Shown: positions 7,646 through 18,372, numbered from the stretch's first letter. The stretch is DNA of 64,000 nt from Alcaligenaceae bacterium (GCA_013416445.1 JACCER010000009.1:62001-126000); one strand, 5' to 3'. Notes: generated from the letters alone by a model not told the origin. Program-made: numbers and translations.

Positions 7646-8265
7646 GGTTTCTTTTCTGTGGTATCAGGTTTGGTGGAGTCGCCTGGCTTGGCGTCTTGAC
7701 CAGAGATCTTGACGTCGGTGGCTGAAAATACTTGTAATTGGCGTGTGTTGTTATCGTAACGCATGCCTTTGCCGTTCATGGTTGATTTTCCATTGACCAC
7801 CAGCGCGGGTAAATCGGTGAAGACCAGGTTGTCGTCAGGCATCAGGGTGAGCTGTGCGCTGCTTACGTCGAGCGCTGGGCGATCTTGATCGGCCATGCGA
7901 TGTATGCGGGCATGGCCGCTCATGACTACCCGTTTGCCGTCTTGGTCCATGATGGCCGTGTCTGACGTGCCTATGGTAATTGGGGAGCCAGGTTGCTGGC
8001 CTATGGCTTTTGCCTTGGTGATTTCGTAGGAGTCGTTGTCAGGGTAATGTTGCATGTAGTCGCCTTCCAGGCGGTTGATCGCAACCCCGGCTTCGTCGGT
8101 GCGCACCATGACAAAATTGTTAGCCCAGGAGTCAGGTTCGTGTGTGATGCGGCGAGGCGGGTCGATATGGATGGCGCGCTGGGCGTAATCGGCTGCCCAC
8201 CAGGTGCCTAGCACCAGGGATATCAGCAAGACTATGGCGATGAGTGCGGGGGCGCGTTCTTTCAT
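7642..8265 (-). CDS. lptC: LPS export periplasmic/inner-membrane protein LptC
   Basis: 207 residues. One N-terminal transmembrane helix (ALIAIVLLISLVLGTWWAA) anchors a periplasmic domain with the LptC pattern (INRLEGDYMQHYPDNDSYEI, NGKGMRYDNNTRQLQVFS). It receives LPS from LptB2FG and passes it to LptA. It overlaps lptA by four bases and follows kdsC by four bases, so kdsD-kdsC-lptC-lptA-lptB is a single tight operon linking KDO synthesis to LPS export. Confidence 0.93.
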   Translation of the reverse strand: MKERAPALIAIVLLISLVLGTWWAADYAQRAIHIDPPRRITHEPDSWANNFVMVRTDEAGVAINRLEGDYMQHYPDNDSYEITKAKAIGQQPGSPITIGTSDTAIMDQDGKRVVMSGHARIHRMADQDRPALDVSSAQLTLMPDDNLVFTDLPALVVNGKSTMNGKGMRYDNNTRQLQVFSATDVKISGQDAKPGDSTKPDTTEKKP

Positions 8266-8269
8266 GAAA

Positions 8270-8869
8270 TTATTGGATGACGCCGCCTATCAGCTTGGCG
8301 CCAGGGTTGAAAAAGGCACTGAGACGCCCCTGGGAGGCCAGGATGAGGTCACAGCATTCGCGCACGGCGCCCGAGCCGCCGGGCCGGGATGCCACCCAGT
8401 GTGCCGCTTGCGATACATAAATGGGGGCATTGGGTACGCTGGCGGCAAAGCCCACGCGCTGCAGGGCGGCCATATCAATGATGTCGTCGCCCATGAAACC
8501 GACCTCGCCCAGCGTGCAGCCGTGTTCTTGCGCCAGATTGGCAATGGCCTGGGCTTTGTCGCGCACCCCTTGCTGCACCAGAGCGATGCCTAGTTCAGCG
8601 GCGCGGCGTGCAAGAATGGGGCCTTCACGGCCAGTGATCAGGGCGACTATAATGCCGCTTTCGCGCATCAGGCGCAAGCCATGGCCGTCCAGGGCATTGA
8701 AGCACTTGAGCTGCTCGCCGTGTTCACCGTACCACAGGCCGCCGTCAGTAAGGACGCCGTCGACGTCAAATGCCATGATGCGTACATTGCGTGCGCGCTC
8801 GGCCACGGCTGGTGTGACTTTTGCAAGGATGAGCGCTTCTGCGGGATGGTGAGGGCTGGGCAGTTTCAT
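8270..8869 (-). CDS. kdsC: 3-deoxy-D-manno-octulosonate-8-phosphate phosphatase KdsC
   Basis: 199 residues of a HAD-superfamily C0-type phosphatase without cap domain. Motif I is FDVDGVLTDG (nucleophile Asp), motif II is ALITGREG, and motif III-IV is GFMGDDIIDMAAL. It removes phosphate from KDO-8-phosphate to release KDO for LPS inner core. It lies between kdsD (12 bases upstream) and lptC (4 bases downstream). Confidence 0.94.
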   Translation of the reverse strand: MKLPSPHHPAEALILAKVTPAVAERARNVRIMAFDVDGVLTDGGLWYGEHGEQLKCFNALDGHGLRLMRESGIIVALITGREGPILARRAAELGIALVQQGVRDKAQAIANLAQEHGCTLGEVGFMGDDIIDMAALQRVGFAASVPNAPIYVSQAAHWVASRPGGSGAVRECCDLILASQGRLSAFFNPGAKLIGGVIQ

Positions 8870-8881
8870 AATGAACAGATA

Positions 8882-9904
8882 TTAGATGACCTTGGCGGCA
8901 AGCAAGTCGTGCATATGTAAAGCGCCTAATAATAGCCCGGTATCACCAACCACGAGCATCTGATTCAAACGGCCTGCATCCATGAGGGTGGCCGCTTCTA
9001 TGGCGAGTGCGCCGGGTGATACTGTTTTGGGGTTGCGGCTCATGCCATCGGCCACGCTAAAGGGCCGGATATCGCCATGGCGGGCGATCAGGCGGCGCAG
9101 GTCGCCGTCAGTGAAAATGCCTATGGGCAAGCCTTGCTCGTCAACCACGATGGTCATGCCCATGCCTTTGGACGACATCTCCACCAAGGCTTCAGGTACG
9201 CTGGTGTCAGCGCGTACGATGGGCAGGGCGTCGCCCTGGCGCATGACGTCACGTACAAAAGTCAGCAAGCGTCGTCCCAGAGCGCCGCCCGGATGTGATC
9301 GCGCAAAGTCCTCGCGGCTGAATCCGCGCGCTTCCAGGCAGGCTACGGCCAGCGCATCGCCCAGGACCAGGGCGGCCGTTGTACTGGCCGTAGGCGCCAG
9401 GTTCAGGGGGCAGGCTTCTTGCTCGACATGGCCGTTAAGGTGCAGGTCGGCGTTACGCGCCAGTTCAGACTGGGGATGGCCGGTAATTGAGATGAGCCGT
9501 GCGCCCATGCGTTTGACGACGCTCAGGATGGTGACTAGTTCGTGTGCCGCACCGGAGTAGGAAATGGCCAGCACGATATCTTGTCGGGTAAGCATGCCCA
9601 GGTCACCATGTATGGCTTCGGCGCCATGCATGAAGAAGGCGGGCGTGCCGGTTGATGCCAATGTGGCGGCTATTTTTTTTGCGATATGGCCTGATTTGCC
9701 TATGCCGGTAACCACCACCCGCCCCTGGCAGCTTAAAAGCATAAGTACGGCTGCTTCGAATGAGCTGTCCAGGCGGGCGTCAAGTGCCTGCAAGGCGGCG
9801 ATTTCTGCCTTGAAGGTGCGGTGCGCGGAGGCCAGCATGGCGCCTGTGGGCGGAGACGGCGCTTGTGGCGCAGCAGATGGCATAAGAGTAGGTGTGTTTT
9901 CCAT
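8882..9904 (-). CDS. kdsD: D-arabinose 5-phosphate isomerase KdsD/KpsF
   Basis: 340 residues. The N-terminal SIS sugar-isomerase domain (about 45-190) shows VVVTGIGKSGHIAKKIAATL and AISYSGAAHELV. Two CBS domains follow (about 215-335: VRADTSVPEALVEMSSKGMGMTIVVDE and VSPGALAIEAATLMD). It converts ribulose-5-phosphate to arabinose-5-phosphate, the first committed step to KDO. It begins the kdsD-kdsC-lptCAB operon; the 68 bases between it and apt probably contain the promoter. Confidence 0.94.
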   Translation of the reverse strand: MENTPTLMPSAAPQAPSPPTGAMLASAHRTFKAEIAALQALDARLDSSFEAAVLMLLSCQGRVVVTGIGKSGHIAKKIAATLASTGTPAFFMHGAEAIHGDLGMLTRQDIVLAISYSGAAHELVTILSVVKRMGARLISITGHPQSELARNADLHLNGHVEQEACPLNLAPTASTTAALVLGDALAVACLEARGFSREDFARSHPGGALGRRLLTFVRDVMRQGDALPIVRADTSVPEALVEMSSKGMGMTIVVDEQGLPIGIFTDGDLRRLIARHGDIRPFSVADGMSRNPKTVSPGALAIEAATLMDAGRLNQMLVVGDTGLLLGALHMHDLLAAKVI

Positions 9905-9972
9905 GCCCTGATTTTAAACGCACAATTTGATTGTCTGGATAGTTGGCGTGATCCGGCAATACAAGCGTTGCG

Positions 9973-10524
9973 TTATGGCGCATCGTTACTGAAACTGCAT
10001 ACCGTGTAAATATCCAAACCCGTGTCTTTCACAGCCTGCGAACCGCCCAGGTCGGGCAAATCGATAATGGCGGCGGCTTCAACCACGTTTGCCCCCAGGC
10101 GCTGCAGCAGCTTGGAAGCTGCCACCATGGTGCCGCCGGTGGCAATCAGGTCGTCAATAAGCAGCACGCGCTGGCCTGGCCGCACCGAGTCGGTATGCAT
10201 TTCGACCGTGGCATTGCCGTATTCCAGCGAATATTCTTCGGCCACCGTGCGAAACGGTAGTTTGCCTTTTTTACGTACCGGTACAAAACCCAGATTCAGC
10301 TCATAGGCCAGTACTGATCCCAGAATAAAGCCCCGGGCATCTACCCCGGCGACCAGGTCCAGGCGCTGACGCATATAGCGATATACGAATAAATCGATGA
10401 GTACGCGAAACGACCGGGGATCTTGCAGCACCGGGGTAATATCGCGAAAAATAACGCCAGGCTTGGGCCAATCGGGAACGCTGCGAATGGTATTGCGAAC
10501 GTAGACGGCAGGATCAATATGCAT
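9973..10524 (-). CDS. apt: Adenine phosphoribosyltransferase
   Basis: 183 residues with the type-I phosphoribosyltransferase PRPP loop [17 protein letters not shown] (about 125-141), a DARGFILGS substrate segment and the N-terminal [18 protein letters not shown] hallmark of Apt. It salvages adenine to AMP. It precedes kdsD on the same strand with a 68-base gap, and follows the large dehydrogenase gene by about 100 bases. Confidence 0.95.
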   Translation of the reverse strand: MHIDPAVYVRNTIRSVPDWPKPGVIFRDITPVLQDPRSFRVLIDLFVYRYMRQRLDLVAGVDARGFILGSVLAYELNLGFVPVRKKGKLPFRTVAEEYSLEYGNATVEMHTDSVRPGQRVLLIDDLIATGGTMVAASKLLQRLGANVVEAAAIIDLPDLGGSQAVKDTGLDIYTVCSFSNDAP

Positions 10525-10626
10525 GTAAATCGCCAGAACTGAAAAAGACAGATAAAAGAATAACCCGGATAATTCTGCATTGACGCAAGAGTCGCATTCT
10601 ATACGGCCAGCTTATAACTATGCGCA

Positions 10627-13600
10627 TCAAACCAATACCCGTTCTATTCCACCGGTATTGGCGTCGCGCACGTAATTCTGCATCCAGTCGGCGCCCAATA
10701 TGTGGCGGGCCATTTCAACCACGATGTAATCGGCATCCATGCCGGTGTCGCCCTCGTAACGCACCAGGCCTTGCAGGCATGATGGGCAAGAAGTCAAGAT
10801 TTTGACCTCGCCGTCGAAGCCGTCGGCGCGTATTTCGGCTGCGTTCTTGGCCAGTTCTTCTTCTTTGCGAAAGCGCACTTGCGTGGAAATGTCAGGGCGC
10901 GATACCGCCAGCGTGCCCGATTCGCCGCAGCATTTATCAGCCTTGATGGTGGTATCGCCCACGAGCGCCTTGACGGTTTTCATGGGTTCCTGCAGCTTCA
11001 TGGGAGTATGGCAAGGGTCGTGATACATGTATCGTACGCCTTGAGCCCCTTCCAGCTGTATGCCTTTTTCCAGCAGGTACTCGTGGATGTCGATCAGGCG
11101 GCAGCCAGGGAAGATTTTTTCAAATTCGTAATTGGCAAGCTGGTCGTAGCAGGTGCCGCAACTGACCACGACTGTTTTGATGTCGAGGTAGTTCAGGGTG
11201 GTGGCCATGCGGTGGAACAGCACACGGTTGTCGGTGATCATTTTTTCGGCTTTGTCAGTCATGCCGTTGGCGCGTTGCGGGTAGCCGCAGCACAAGTAGC
11301 CCGGAGGCAAGACGGTTTGCACGCCAGCATGCCACAGCATGGCCTGGGTGGCCAGGCCCACCTGTGAAAACAGCCTTTCCGAGCCGCAGCCAGGAAAATA
11401 GAACACCGCTTCGGTTTCCGGCGAGGTAACAGCCGGATTGCGAATAATAGGTACGTAATTGGCGTCTTCGATGTCAAGCAGCTTGCGCGCGGTTTGCTTG
11501 GGCAGGCCACCAGGCATTTTCTTGTTGATGAAGTGGATGACTTGCTCGCGTATGGGTGCTTTGCCCAGGGTTGCGGGCGGTGCGGCGACCTGTTTTTTTG
11601 CTGGTCCGGCTAAAAGGTCGTGGGCCATGCGCTGCGCCTTGTAGCCCACTTCTATCATGGCTTTGCGAGTGGTCTTGATGACGCGCGGATCTTTGGCGTT
11701 CAGGAAGAACATGGCCGCCGTAGTGCCGGGGTTGAACGATTTCTTCCCCATGCCGCGCAGCAAGGCGCGCATTTCCATGGAGACATCGCCAAAGTCGATG
11801 TCCACCGGACAGGGGTTGTAGCATTTATGGCAGACCGTGCAGTGATCGGCGACGTCTTCGAATTCTTCCCAGTGTTTCAGGCTGACGCCGCGCCGGGTTT
11901 GCTCTTCGTACAGGAAGGCTTCGATCAGCAGCGATGTAGCAAGGATTTTATTGCGCGGCGAATACAGCAGGTTGGCGCGCGGCACGTGAGTGGCGCATAC
12001 CGGTTTGCACTTGCCGCAGCGCAGGCAGTCTTTGATGGCATTGGAAATTGAGCCGATTTCGCTGCGCTGCATAATGAGCGATTCGTGGCCCAGCAAATTG
12101 AAACTGGGTGTCCAGGCGTGACGCAAATCGGCGCCTGGCATGAGCTTGCCTTTGTTGAAGCGGCCTTCCGGATCGATGCGCTGCTTGTAGTCCTGGAAGG
12201 GCTGCAGTTCTTCGGGGGTAAGGTATTCGTATTTGGTCAGGCCTATGCCGTGTTCGCCGGAAATGACGCCATCCAGGCTACGGGCTATTTGCATGATGCG
12301 CGCCACGGCTTCGTTGGCCTCGCGCAGCATGTCGTAGTTGTCGGAATTGACCGGAATGTTGGTATGGACGTTGCCGTCGCCGGCGTGCATGTGCAGCGCC
12401 ACGAAGACCCGGCCTTTCAGGACGCGGTCATGGATAGCCTGGATCTCGGCCAGCACTGCGGCACAGTCGGCGCCAGCGAAGTAGCGTTCCAGCAAGGCGC
12501 GCACTTCGGTTTTCCAGGAGATACGTATTGTGTGGTCTTGGACAACGTCAAATATTAGTGCATTGGCTTGTTCGTTGGCGCGCTGGGCCAGGGCTGGGGT
12601 GAGTTCATCCAGCCCCAGGGTGGTGAAGATGCCCAGGTTTTGCGCCAGTGGCGCATCCAGGTTGTCCAGGATCCATGCCCAGCGCTTGCGTACCGCGTGC
12701 AGGGTATGCACGGCATCTTGCCGGCGCACGGCCAGGACTTCTTCCCGGGTATGGTCGGCATCGTCGTGGTCTTGCATTTTGCCTATGGGCAGATCACCTT
12801 GCAGGAAATCTTCCAGGGCATCCAGCAGCTTGAGCTTGTTGCTGGTGGATAGTTCAATATTGATGCGCTCGATGGCGTCGGTGTATTCGCCCATGCGGTT
12901 CAGGGGAATGACGACGTCTTCGTTGATTTTGAACGCATTGGTGTGGCGAGCGATGGCAGCGGTGCGCGCGCGATCAAGCCAGAACTTTTTGCGCGCTTCG
13001 GCGCTGACCGCGACAAAGCCTTCGCCATGGCGCGTGTTGGCTATGCGCACGACTTCACTGGCGGCTACAGCGACGGCATCGGCGTCGTCGCCGACGATAT
13101 CGCCAATAAGCACCATTTTCGGCAAACTGCCGCGCTTGCTCTTGGTGGCGTAGCCTACGGCACGCAGGTAGCGTTCGTCCAGGTGTTCAAGGCCGGCGAG
13201 CATGGCGCCGCGCTCGCGCCCGGGGCCATCGAGATAGTCTTTGACTTCGACGATGGAGGGCACGGCATCGCGCGCCTGGCCGAAGAACTCCATGCAGACC
13301 GTACGAGTATGGGCATGCATGCGGTGCAGTATCCAGCAGGCCGAGGTGATCAGGCCATCGCAGCCTTCTTTTTGCACGCCTGGCAGACCGGCCAGAAATT
13401 TATCGGTGACGTCTTTGCCCAGCCCGGCCTTGCGAAAGCGTGAGCCGTCGATTTCCAGGATTTCGCTGCGCAGAGGCAGAGCGCCGGGCAGCGCCTTGCC
13501 ATCGGACCATTGCAGTTCGAAGCGGGCCTTTGCGGCGTCGTGGATTTTGCCCAGATTGTGGTCGAGCCGGGTGACATCAAGCCAATTGCCATCGGGGTCT

Positions 13601-14568
13601 ACCATGCGCCAACTGGCCAGGTTGTCGAGCGCGGTGCCCCACAGCACGGCCTTTTTCCCGCCGGCATTCATGGCGACGTTGCCCCCGGCACAGGAGGCAT
13701 CGGCTGAGGTGGGGTCGACCGCAAATACCTGGCCCGCAGCTTCGGCGGCTTCGGCGATACGGCGGGTGACAACGCCTGCGCCGGTATGTATGGTGTGTAC
13801 GGGCTCGTTGACGCCAGGAAGTTGGCGGACTTCGACGGTGCCCAGGGTATCGAGTTTTTCGGTATTGATGACGGCGCAGCGCCAAGTAAGCGGGATGGCG
13901 CCGCCAGTGTAGCCAGTGCCGCCGCCGCGCGGAATAATGGTCAGTTCAAGTTCGATACAGGCGCGCACCAAGGCGGCCATTTCATTTTCGGTATCGGGCG
14001 TGAGCACCACGAAAGGGTATTCGACACGCCAGTCGGTGGCGTCGGTAACGTGCGATACGCGCGAGAGGCCGTCGAATTTGATGTTGTCTTTGGCGGTGAT
14101 GTGTGACAGTGCGCGGATGGCTTTCTTGCGCAGGTCGCGGACCAGGGTGAATTCGTTTTCGAATTCGGCCACGGCGTTGCGGGCGGCGATAAGCAGGCGC
14201 GCCACTTTACTGTCGCGGGTGACTACGCTGCTGTCGCGTCGGTTGTCGATTTCGCCCAGCCGGTGGTTGAGCGCCTGTATGAGCTGGTGCTGGCGTTTTG
14301 GGTTGTCGAGCAGGTCGTCGATAAGGTAAGGGTTGCGCCGCACCACCCAGATGTCGCCCAGCACTTCAAACAGCATGCGGGCGGATCGGCCCGTGCGGCG
14401 CTCGCCACGCAGTTCCCCCAGCATTTGCCAGGCTTCTTCCCCGAGCAGGCGCAAAACGATTTCGCGGTCAGAGTAAGACGTGTAGTTGTAGGGGATTTCA
14501 CGCAAACGTGGCGTGGCGGCAAGAGGAGCTTTAGCCGCAAGCAATTGACTGGCGATGGGGGCGTTCAT
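10627..14568 (-). CDS. Large FAD-linked oxidase / Fe-S oxidoreductase fusion (DUF3683, GlcD- plus GlcF-like)
   Basis: 1313 residues. Order of parts: an N-terminal DUF3683-type region (about 1-170, [16 protein letters not shown]); an FAD-binding-4 domain with [17 protein letters not shown] (about 215-230); an FAD-oxidase C-terminal domain with [14 protein letters not shown] and [13 protein letters not shown] (about 700-760); two 4Fe-4S motifs, [11 protein letters not shown] and [11 protein letters not shown] (about 835-915); and two CCG domains ([39 protein letters not shown]) to the end. This fuses the jobs of GlcD/GlcF or LldE-type subunits into one chain. Likely substrate is a D-2-hydroxy acid such as D-lactate or D-2-hydroxyglutarate, with electrons passed to quinone; the exact substrate cannot be read from sequence. 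Confidence 0.88.
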   Translation of the reverse strand: MNAPIASQLLAAKAPLAATPRLREIPYNYTSYSDREIVLRLLGEEAWQMLGELRGERRTGRSARMLFEVLGDIWVVRRNPYLIDDLLDNPKRQHQLIQALNHRLGEIDNRRDSSVVTRDSKVARLLIAARNAVAEFENEFTLVRDLRKKAIRALSHITAKDNIKFDGLSRVSHVTDATDWRVEYPFVVLTPDTENEMAALVRACIELELTIIPRGGGTGYTGGAIPLTWRCAVINTEKLDTLGTVEVRQLPGVNEPVHTIHTGAGVVTRRIAEAAEAAGQVFAVDPTSADASCAGGNVAMNAGGKKAVLWGTALDNLASWRMVDPDGNWLDVTRLDHNLGKIHDAAKARFELQWSDGKALPGALPLRSEILEIDGSRFRKAGLGKDVTDKFLAGLPGVQKEGCDGLITSACWILHRMHAHTRTVCMEFFGQARDAVPSIVEVKDYLDGPGRERGAMLAGLEHLDERYLRAVGYATKSKRGSLPKMVLIGDIVGDDADAVAVAASEVVRIANTRHGEGFVAVSAEARKKFWLDRARTAAIARHTNAFKINEDVVIPLNRMGEYTDAIERINIELSTSNKLKLLDALEDFLQGDLPIGKMQDHDDADHTREEVLAVRRQDAVHTLHAVRKRWAWILDNLDAPLAQNLGIFTTLGLDELTPALAQRANEQANALIFDVVQDHTIRISWKTEVRALLERYFAGADCAAVLAEIQAIHDRVLKGRVFVALHMHAGDGNVHTNIPVNSDNYDMLREANEAVARIMQIARSLDGVISGEHGIGLTKYEYLTPEELQPFQDYKQRIDPEGRFNKGKLMPGADLRHAWTPSFNLLGHESLIMQRSEIGSISNAIKDCLRCGKCKPVCATHVPRANLLYSPRNKILATSLLIEAFLYEEQTRRGVSLKHWEEFEDVADHCTVCHKCYNPCPVDIDFGDVSMEMRALLRGMGKKSFNPGTTAAMFFLNAKDPRVIKTTRKAMIEVGYKAQRMAHDLLAGPAKKQVAAPPATLGKAPIREQVIHFINKKMPGGLPKQTARKLLDIEDANYVPIIRNPAVTSPETEAVFYFPGCGSERLFSQVGLATQAMLWHAGVQTVLPPGYLCCGYPQRANGMTDKAEKMITDNRVLFHRMATTLNYLDIKTVVVSCGTCYDQLANYEFEKIFPGCRLIDIHEYLLEKGIQLEGAQGVRYMYHDPCHTPMKLQEPMKTVKALVGDTTIKADKCCGESGTLAVSRPDISTQVRFRKEEELAKNAAEIRADGFDGEVKILTSCPSCLQGLVRYEGDTGMDADYIVVEMARHILGADWMQNYVRDANTGGIERVLV

Positions 14569-14636
14569 GTCTTCAAAAAAAGAGGTCCCTTAAAGATGTA
14601 GTGTAAGGGAGAATGGGGAGTTTAATCCAGAGCGGC

Positions 14637-15161
14637 TTAAACCGCCTCTGGAAAAAACCACAGCAAAGCAGCCGTCATCACCACATATCGCAAAAACTTC
14701 CCTATGGTCATGTAAAGCACACTCGGCCAGAACGACAGGCGCAGCCATCCGGCAACTGCGCATAAAGGGTCGCCAATGACAGGAAGCCATGAAAAAAACA
14801 AGGCTGATGGCCCCAGGCGATGTAGCCAGTAGCTGACATAATCGTGCCAGCGACCTCCCACCTTCTTTTTGTGCGCTCTGTCAGGATGGTTTGTGCGCCA
14901 GCGTTCGTAGGCGGTTTCGGCGCCCAGGCCCATGAAATAGCTGATGATGCCGCCCAGGGTGTTGCCTAGCGTGGCCACCAGAACAGCTGGCCAGAACATG
15001 TGCGGGGAGAGCTTTACGAAACCGAAAACAGCGGGTTCTGAACCTATGGGCAGCAACGTGGCCGAAATCAGGCTGACTATGAAAATAGCGCTTAAACCCA
15101 CACGCGGCAGCGCCAGGGTAAGAAGTAGCCAGTGTATTGATGATGTTATCCATGCTTCCAT
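14637..15161 (-). CDS. YqaA/DedA-type (SNARE-associated fold) inner-membrane protein
   Basis: 174 residues with about four hydrophobic segments (WLLLTLALPRVGLSAIFIVSLISATLLP, FWPAVLVATLGNTLGGIISYFMG, LGPSALFFSWLPVIGDPLCAVAGWLRL, VVMTAALLWFF). The pattern LGNTLGG...YFMG and SWLPVIGDPLCAVAGWLR matches the YqaA subfamily. The function of this subfamily is not settled; related DedA proteins flip undecaprenyl phosphate or other lipids. It stands alone on the minus strand, divergent from ilvA. Confidence 0.85.
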   Translation of the reverse strand: MEAWITSSIHWLLLTLALPRVGLSAIFIVSLISATLLPIGSEPAVFGFVKLSPHMFWPAVLVATLGNTLGGIISYFMGLGAETAYERWRTNHPDRAHKKKVGGRWHDYVSYWLHRLGPSALFFSWLPVIGDPLCAVAGWLRLSFWPSVLYMTIGKFLRYVVMTAALLWFFPEAV

Positions 15162-15263
15162 AGCGCGCTAGTGTATCTCTGAAATGCGGGCATCCATATG
15201 CGCTTACCGGCTGTAACCCCTATGTTATTCTCTTTCTTTGCCCATTGTGAACTTTGCGCTTCC

Positions 15264-16772
15264 ATGTCAACAGATTATCTTAAACGTATCCTTAACTCTA
15301 AGGTATACGACGTTGCAATCGAGACCGACCTTGAATTTGCCCCGCAAATTTCCGCTCGAATAAATAACAAAGTCCTGTTGAAACGCGAAGACACGCAGCC
15401 GGTTTTCAGCTTCAAGCTACGCGGTGCGTATAACAAAATGGCCAACCTTGGCGCAGCCGATCTGAAACGCGGTGTTATTGCCGCATCAGCAGGCAACCAT
15501 GCCCAGGGCGTGGCGTTGTCGGCCAAGCGTCTGGGCTGCCGCGCGGTGATTGTCATGCCGGTGACTTCACCCCAGGTAAAAATCAATGCCGTGCTGGAAC
15601 TGGGCGGCGAGGTCGTGCTGGTGGGCGATAGTTTTACCGATGCCTACGAACACGCCAAGGAACTCGAAAAGAAAGAAAAACTGACCTTTGTGCACCCCTT
15701 TGACGACCCCGATGTGATCGCGGGGCAAGGCACGGTCGCAATGGAAATCCTGCGGCAGCATACCGGCCCAATAGACGCCATTTTCGTGGCTATCGGCGGG
15801 GGCGGCCTGATTGCGGGGATTGCCGCCTACGTGAAACAGTTGCGGCCGGAAATCAAGATTATCGGTGTGCAAACCGTTGATTCCGATGCCATGGTGCGCA
15901 GCGCCCATACAGGCCGACGAGTTACCTTGCATGATGTCGGCCTGTTTTCCGATGGGACGGCAGTCAAGCTGGTAGGGGCTGAAACCTTCCGCCTGGCCAA
16001 AGAGTACGTCGATGATTATGTGCTGGTCGACACCGACGCCATTTGCGCAGGCATCAAAGATGTATTTCAGGATACCCGCAGCGTGCTTGAACCGGCAGGC
16101 GCCTTGGCCCTGGCTGGCGCCAAGCGCTATGCTGCTGAACATAAGTGGAAAGGCAAGACCCTGGTCGCCGTTACCAGTGGCGCTAACATGAATTTCGACC
16201 GCTTGCGCTTTGTCGCCGAGCGCGCTGACGTGGGCGAGGCGCGCGAGGCTATTTTTGCGCTGACCTTGCCTGAGAAACGCGGCAGTTTTTTGCGGCTTTG
16301 TGAAGCCGTCGGCAATCGTAGTGTTACTGAATTCAATTACCGCATTTCCGACTCCGAAAAGGCCCATGTCTTTGTCGGCTTGCAAATCAGCTCTGCGGCA
16401 GAGCCCGAAAAGCTCGCCAACAGTTTCCGTAAAAAGGGCTTTCCAACGCTCGACCTGACTGGCAACGAAATGGCCAAGACCCATTTGCGCTACATGGTGG
16501 GCGGGCGCTCAGCGCTGGCCGAGCACGAGATGCTGTTTCGCTTCGAATTCCCCGAGCGGCCGGGCGCCCTGATTAAATTTCTGGGCGCCATGAGCCCCGA
16601 CTGGAACATCAGCCTGTTCCATTACCGTAATCAGGGCGACGACTACGGCCGCATCCTGGTCGGCATACAGGTGGCGCCAGCGGACAAAAAGGAATTCAAG
16701 GCCTTTCTTGACAGCCTGGGCTACCCCTACTGGAATGAATCTGACAACCCGGCCTACCAGCTCTTCTTGTAA
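15264..16772 (+). CDS. ilvA: Threonine ammonia-lyase, biosynthetic
   Basis: 502 residues from ATG 15264 (MSTDYLKRIL), the family's usual N-terminus; an in-frame ATG at 15198 adds 22 residues without family similarity. The fold-type II PLP domain covers about 15-330 with PLP lysine K51 in VFSFKLRGAYNKM and the glycine loop GGGGLIAG. Two ACT-like regulatory domains follow (EAIFALTLPEKRGSFLRL and LFRFEFPERPGALIKFL), the site of isoleucine feedback in the long form. It converts threonine to 2-oxobutanoate for isoleucine synthesis. No attenuator-like leader was recognised upstream. Confidence 0.96.
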   Translation: MSTDYLKRILNSKVYDVAIETDLEFAPQISARINNKVLLKREDTQPVFSFKLRGAYNKMANLGAADLKRGVIAASAGNHAQGVALSAKRLGCRAVIVMPVTSPQVKINAVLELGGEVVLVGDSFTDAYEHAKELEKKEKLTFVHPFDDPDVIAGQGTVAMEILRQHTGPIDAIFVAIGGGGLIAGIAAYVKQLRPEIKIIGVQTVDSDAMVRSAHTGRRVTLHDVGLFSDGTAVKLVGAETFRLAKEYVDDYVLVDTDAICAGIKDVFQDTRSVLEPAGALALAGAKRYAAEHKWKGKTLVAVTSGANMNFDRLRFVAERADVGEAREAIFALTLPEKRGSFLRLCEAVGNRSVTEFNYRISDSEKAHVFVGLQISSAAEPEKLANSFRKKGFPTLDLTGNEMAKTHLRYMVGGRSALAEHEMLFRFEFPERPGALIKFLGAMSPDWNISLFHYRNQGDDYGRILVGIQVAPADKKEFKAFLDSLGYPYWNESDNPAYQLFL

Positions 16773-16791
16773 AAGCACCGGCAGTTCGGGT

Positions 16792-18303
16792 GTGCCGCCT
16801 GTGCAAGCTGCCGATGTATACCAGCCTCGCCTTGGGCTGGAAATGGAAATGGTGGTGGTGCATGCTAAAACCGGCGCCAGTCATCCAGTAAATCAGTATT
16901 TCAGCGCCTTAAGTCGCATCAAGCAAGAGCAGGGCATGGCCTGCCAGCCTGTCATGCTGAATGACCGCTGCGTAAGTATGCAGACACCAGTCGCCGACTG
17001 CGGCCTGGATAACGGTTTTAACCTGCTGGAAACGGCCACTGCACCGGTGGCCGGTGGCCTGGGCGGTTTGGCTCGCTTAAGTGCCTTGGCCCACCAGGAA
17101 CTGGCTGACACGCTAGGCGCCCTGGAGTCGGATCAGGCCTGTGTGCTGAATGCCGCCCAGCATCCCGACTGTACGCGAGCCGCAAACTGGTATGCAAGTG
17201 TGTGCGTGCCTCGGCCTATTTACCGGGAATTGGTGGGTTATCGTGGCTGGCATCACTGGATAGGCATAGATGCCAAAGCTCAAAATGGGGTGAATACCTC
17301 AGTGCCGGTACAACATGCAGCGGCTGCGCTGAATGTGATGTTGGGTCTGGCTGCAGCCAATATTGCCTTGTTTTCCAATAGCCCATTGGAATCCGGCCAG
17401 CAGACTGGGTTCAAGGAAAATCGCCTGACCATTTGGCCGCGCGTGTTTGAGTTTTCGCGGTTTCCCGGCGACGCCTTGTTGACGGGATACCCAGCGCGCC
17501 CGTTTCGTGATTTGGGTGATTATTTCCGCTGGATGTTTCAGCCTGGCACCGTGTCGCGCAGTCTGCCGCAAGATCATCGCTATGACTATAAGTCGGCGCC
17601 TACAGTCATTCTCGATAACGACCCCAGCCTGACCGAATTTTTAAACACGGCATCGTGGCCGGGGCGCCGCAGCACCGATGGTCAGGCGGCAATGGTGGTG
17701 CCGCATGCCATGCATTTCGAGCATTCCCAGATTGCCCAGTTTCTGGATGCGCGCTGGCGCTATCGCCTGGACGCCTTGCCGCCTTTGCCCGAGCTCTTGG
17801 CGGCATGGCGCAAAGAGGGTGGACTGGAGGATTTGTTTGCGCAGTGCGGGGTAGATGGCTACATAGAAGGGCGTGCACCGGGTGCGAGCTTTGCCGATGC
17901 CTGCCTGATGCGTGAAGCTGGTGGCGCCGTCGCGCGTAGTGTATTGATGGCGCCTACAGCCTTGCAATTGGGCTTGCTGGGAAATATCGATGCGGCGTGG
18001 CAGTTGGTGTGTGATTGGGGCTGGGAAGAATTAGGTCTGCTCAGACAAATCGCCATGCGAGTGGGTTTGGCTGATGATAGGGTCAAAGCCTTGTGTTCCG
18101 ATGTGATGGCGGTGGCGCATGCGGGTTTGCCGGAAGCCGATGGCTTGTATCTGATGTACGCCGATTATGTATTGCGCTCGGGCCGTAGCGCCGCGGATCG
18201 TTTCCTGGATACTTGGAATAGTGTATCGGGGCACGGCGACCGCTTGGCGCGTTTGTTGCCGGAGCATGCCGCTTTGCATCCTGGCCAGTTTGGGATTTTT
18301 TAA
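16792..18303 (+). CDS. Glutamate-cysteine ligase family protein (GCS2-like)
   Basis: The frame stays open from 16708, inside ilvA, but the first codons there are the ilvA 3' end read out of frame. GTG 16792 or GTG 16801 is the likely start, giving about 500 residues; no strong ribosome binding site decides. The N-terminal RLGLEMEMVVV strand, LLETATAPV, WHHWIGIDAKAQNGVNTSV and the SNSPLESGQQTGFKENR segment match carboxylate-amine ligases of the GCS2 superfamily, in which acidic residues bind ATP-magnesium. It may ligate glutamate and cysteine or make another gamma-glutamyl amide. It follows ilvA by about 20 bases, so co-transcription is likely. Substrate is inferred from family only. Confidence 0.75.
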   Translation: MPPVQAADVYQPRLGLEMEMVVVHAKTGASHPVNQYFSALSRIKQEQGMACQPVMLNDRCVSMQTPVADCGLDNGFNLLETATAPVAGGLGGLARLSALAHQELADTLGALESDQACVLNAAQHPDCTRAANWYASVCVPRPIYRELVGYRGWHHWIGIDAKAQNGVNTSVPVQHAAAALNVMLGLAAANIALFSNSPLESGQQTGFKENRLTIWPRVFEFSRFPGDALLTGYPARPFRDLGDYFRWMFQPGTVSRSLPQDHRYDYKSAPTVILDNDPSLTEFLNTASWPGRRSTDGQAAMVVPHAMHFEHSQIAQFLDARWRYRLDALPPLPELLAAWRKEGGLEDLFAQCGVDGYIEGRAPGASFADACLMREAGGAVARSVLMAPTALQLGLLGNIDAAWQLVCDWGWEELGLLRQIAMRVGLADDRVKALCSDVMAVAHAGLPEADGLYLMYADYVLRSGRSAADRFLDTWNSVSGHGDRLARLLPEHAALHPGQFGIF

Positions 18304-18317
18304 TAACATTAATTGGC

Positions 18318-18343
18318 GTCGGATTGGCGCAGCGTAATCCGAC
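18318..18343. repeat. Short palindromic repeat, copy 3
   Basis: GTCGGATTGGCGCAGCGTAA followed by TCCGAC lies between the convergent ends of the GCS2-like gene and the periplasmic binding protein gene. The stem could act as a bidirectional terminator, although no T-run follows. Confidence 0.75.
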
Positions 18344-18372
18344 AAGCAATGCTGCAAGCGCATGCAAAAACC

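Noticed and set aside
15567-16484. 305-residue open frame antisense to ilvA
   Set aside because: Shadow of a conserved, complete ilvA; translation has no recognisable domain.
16708-16791. Upstream ATG starts of the GCS2-like gene inside ilvA
   Set aside because: These codons are the ilvA 3' end in another frame and add no GCS2 similarity; GTG at 16792 or 16801 is preferred.
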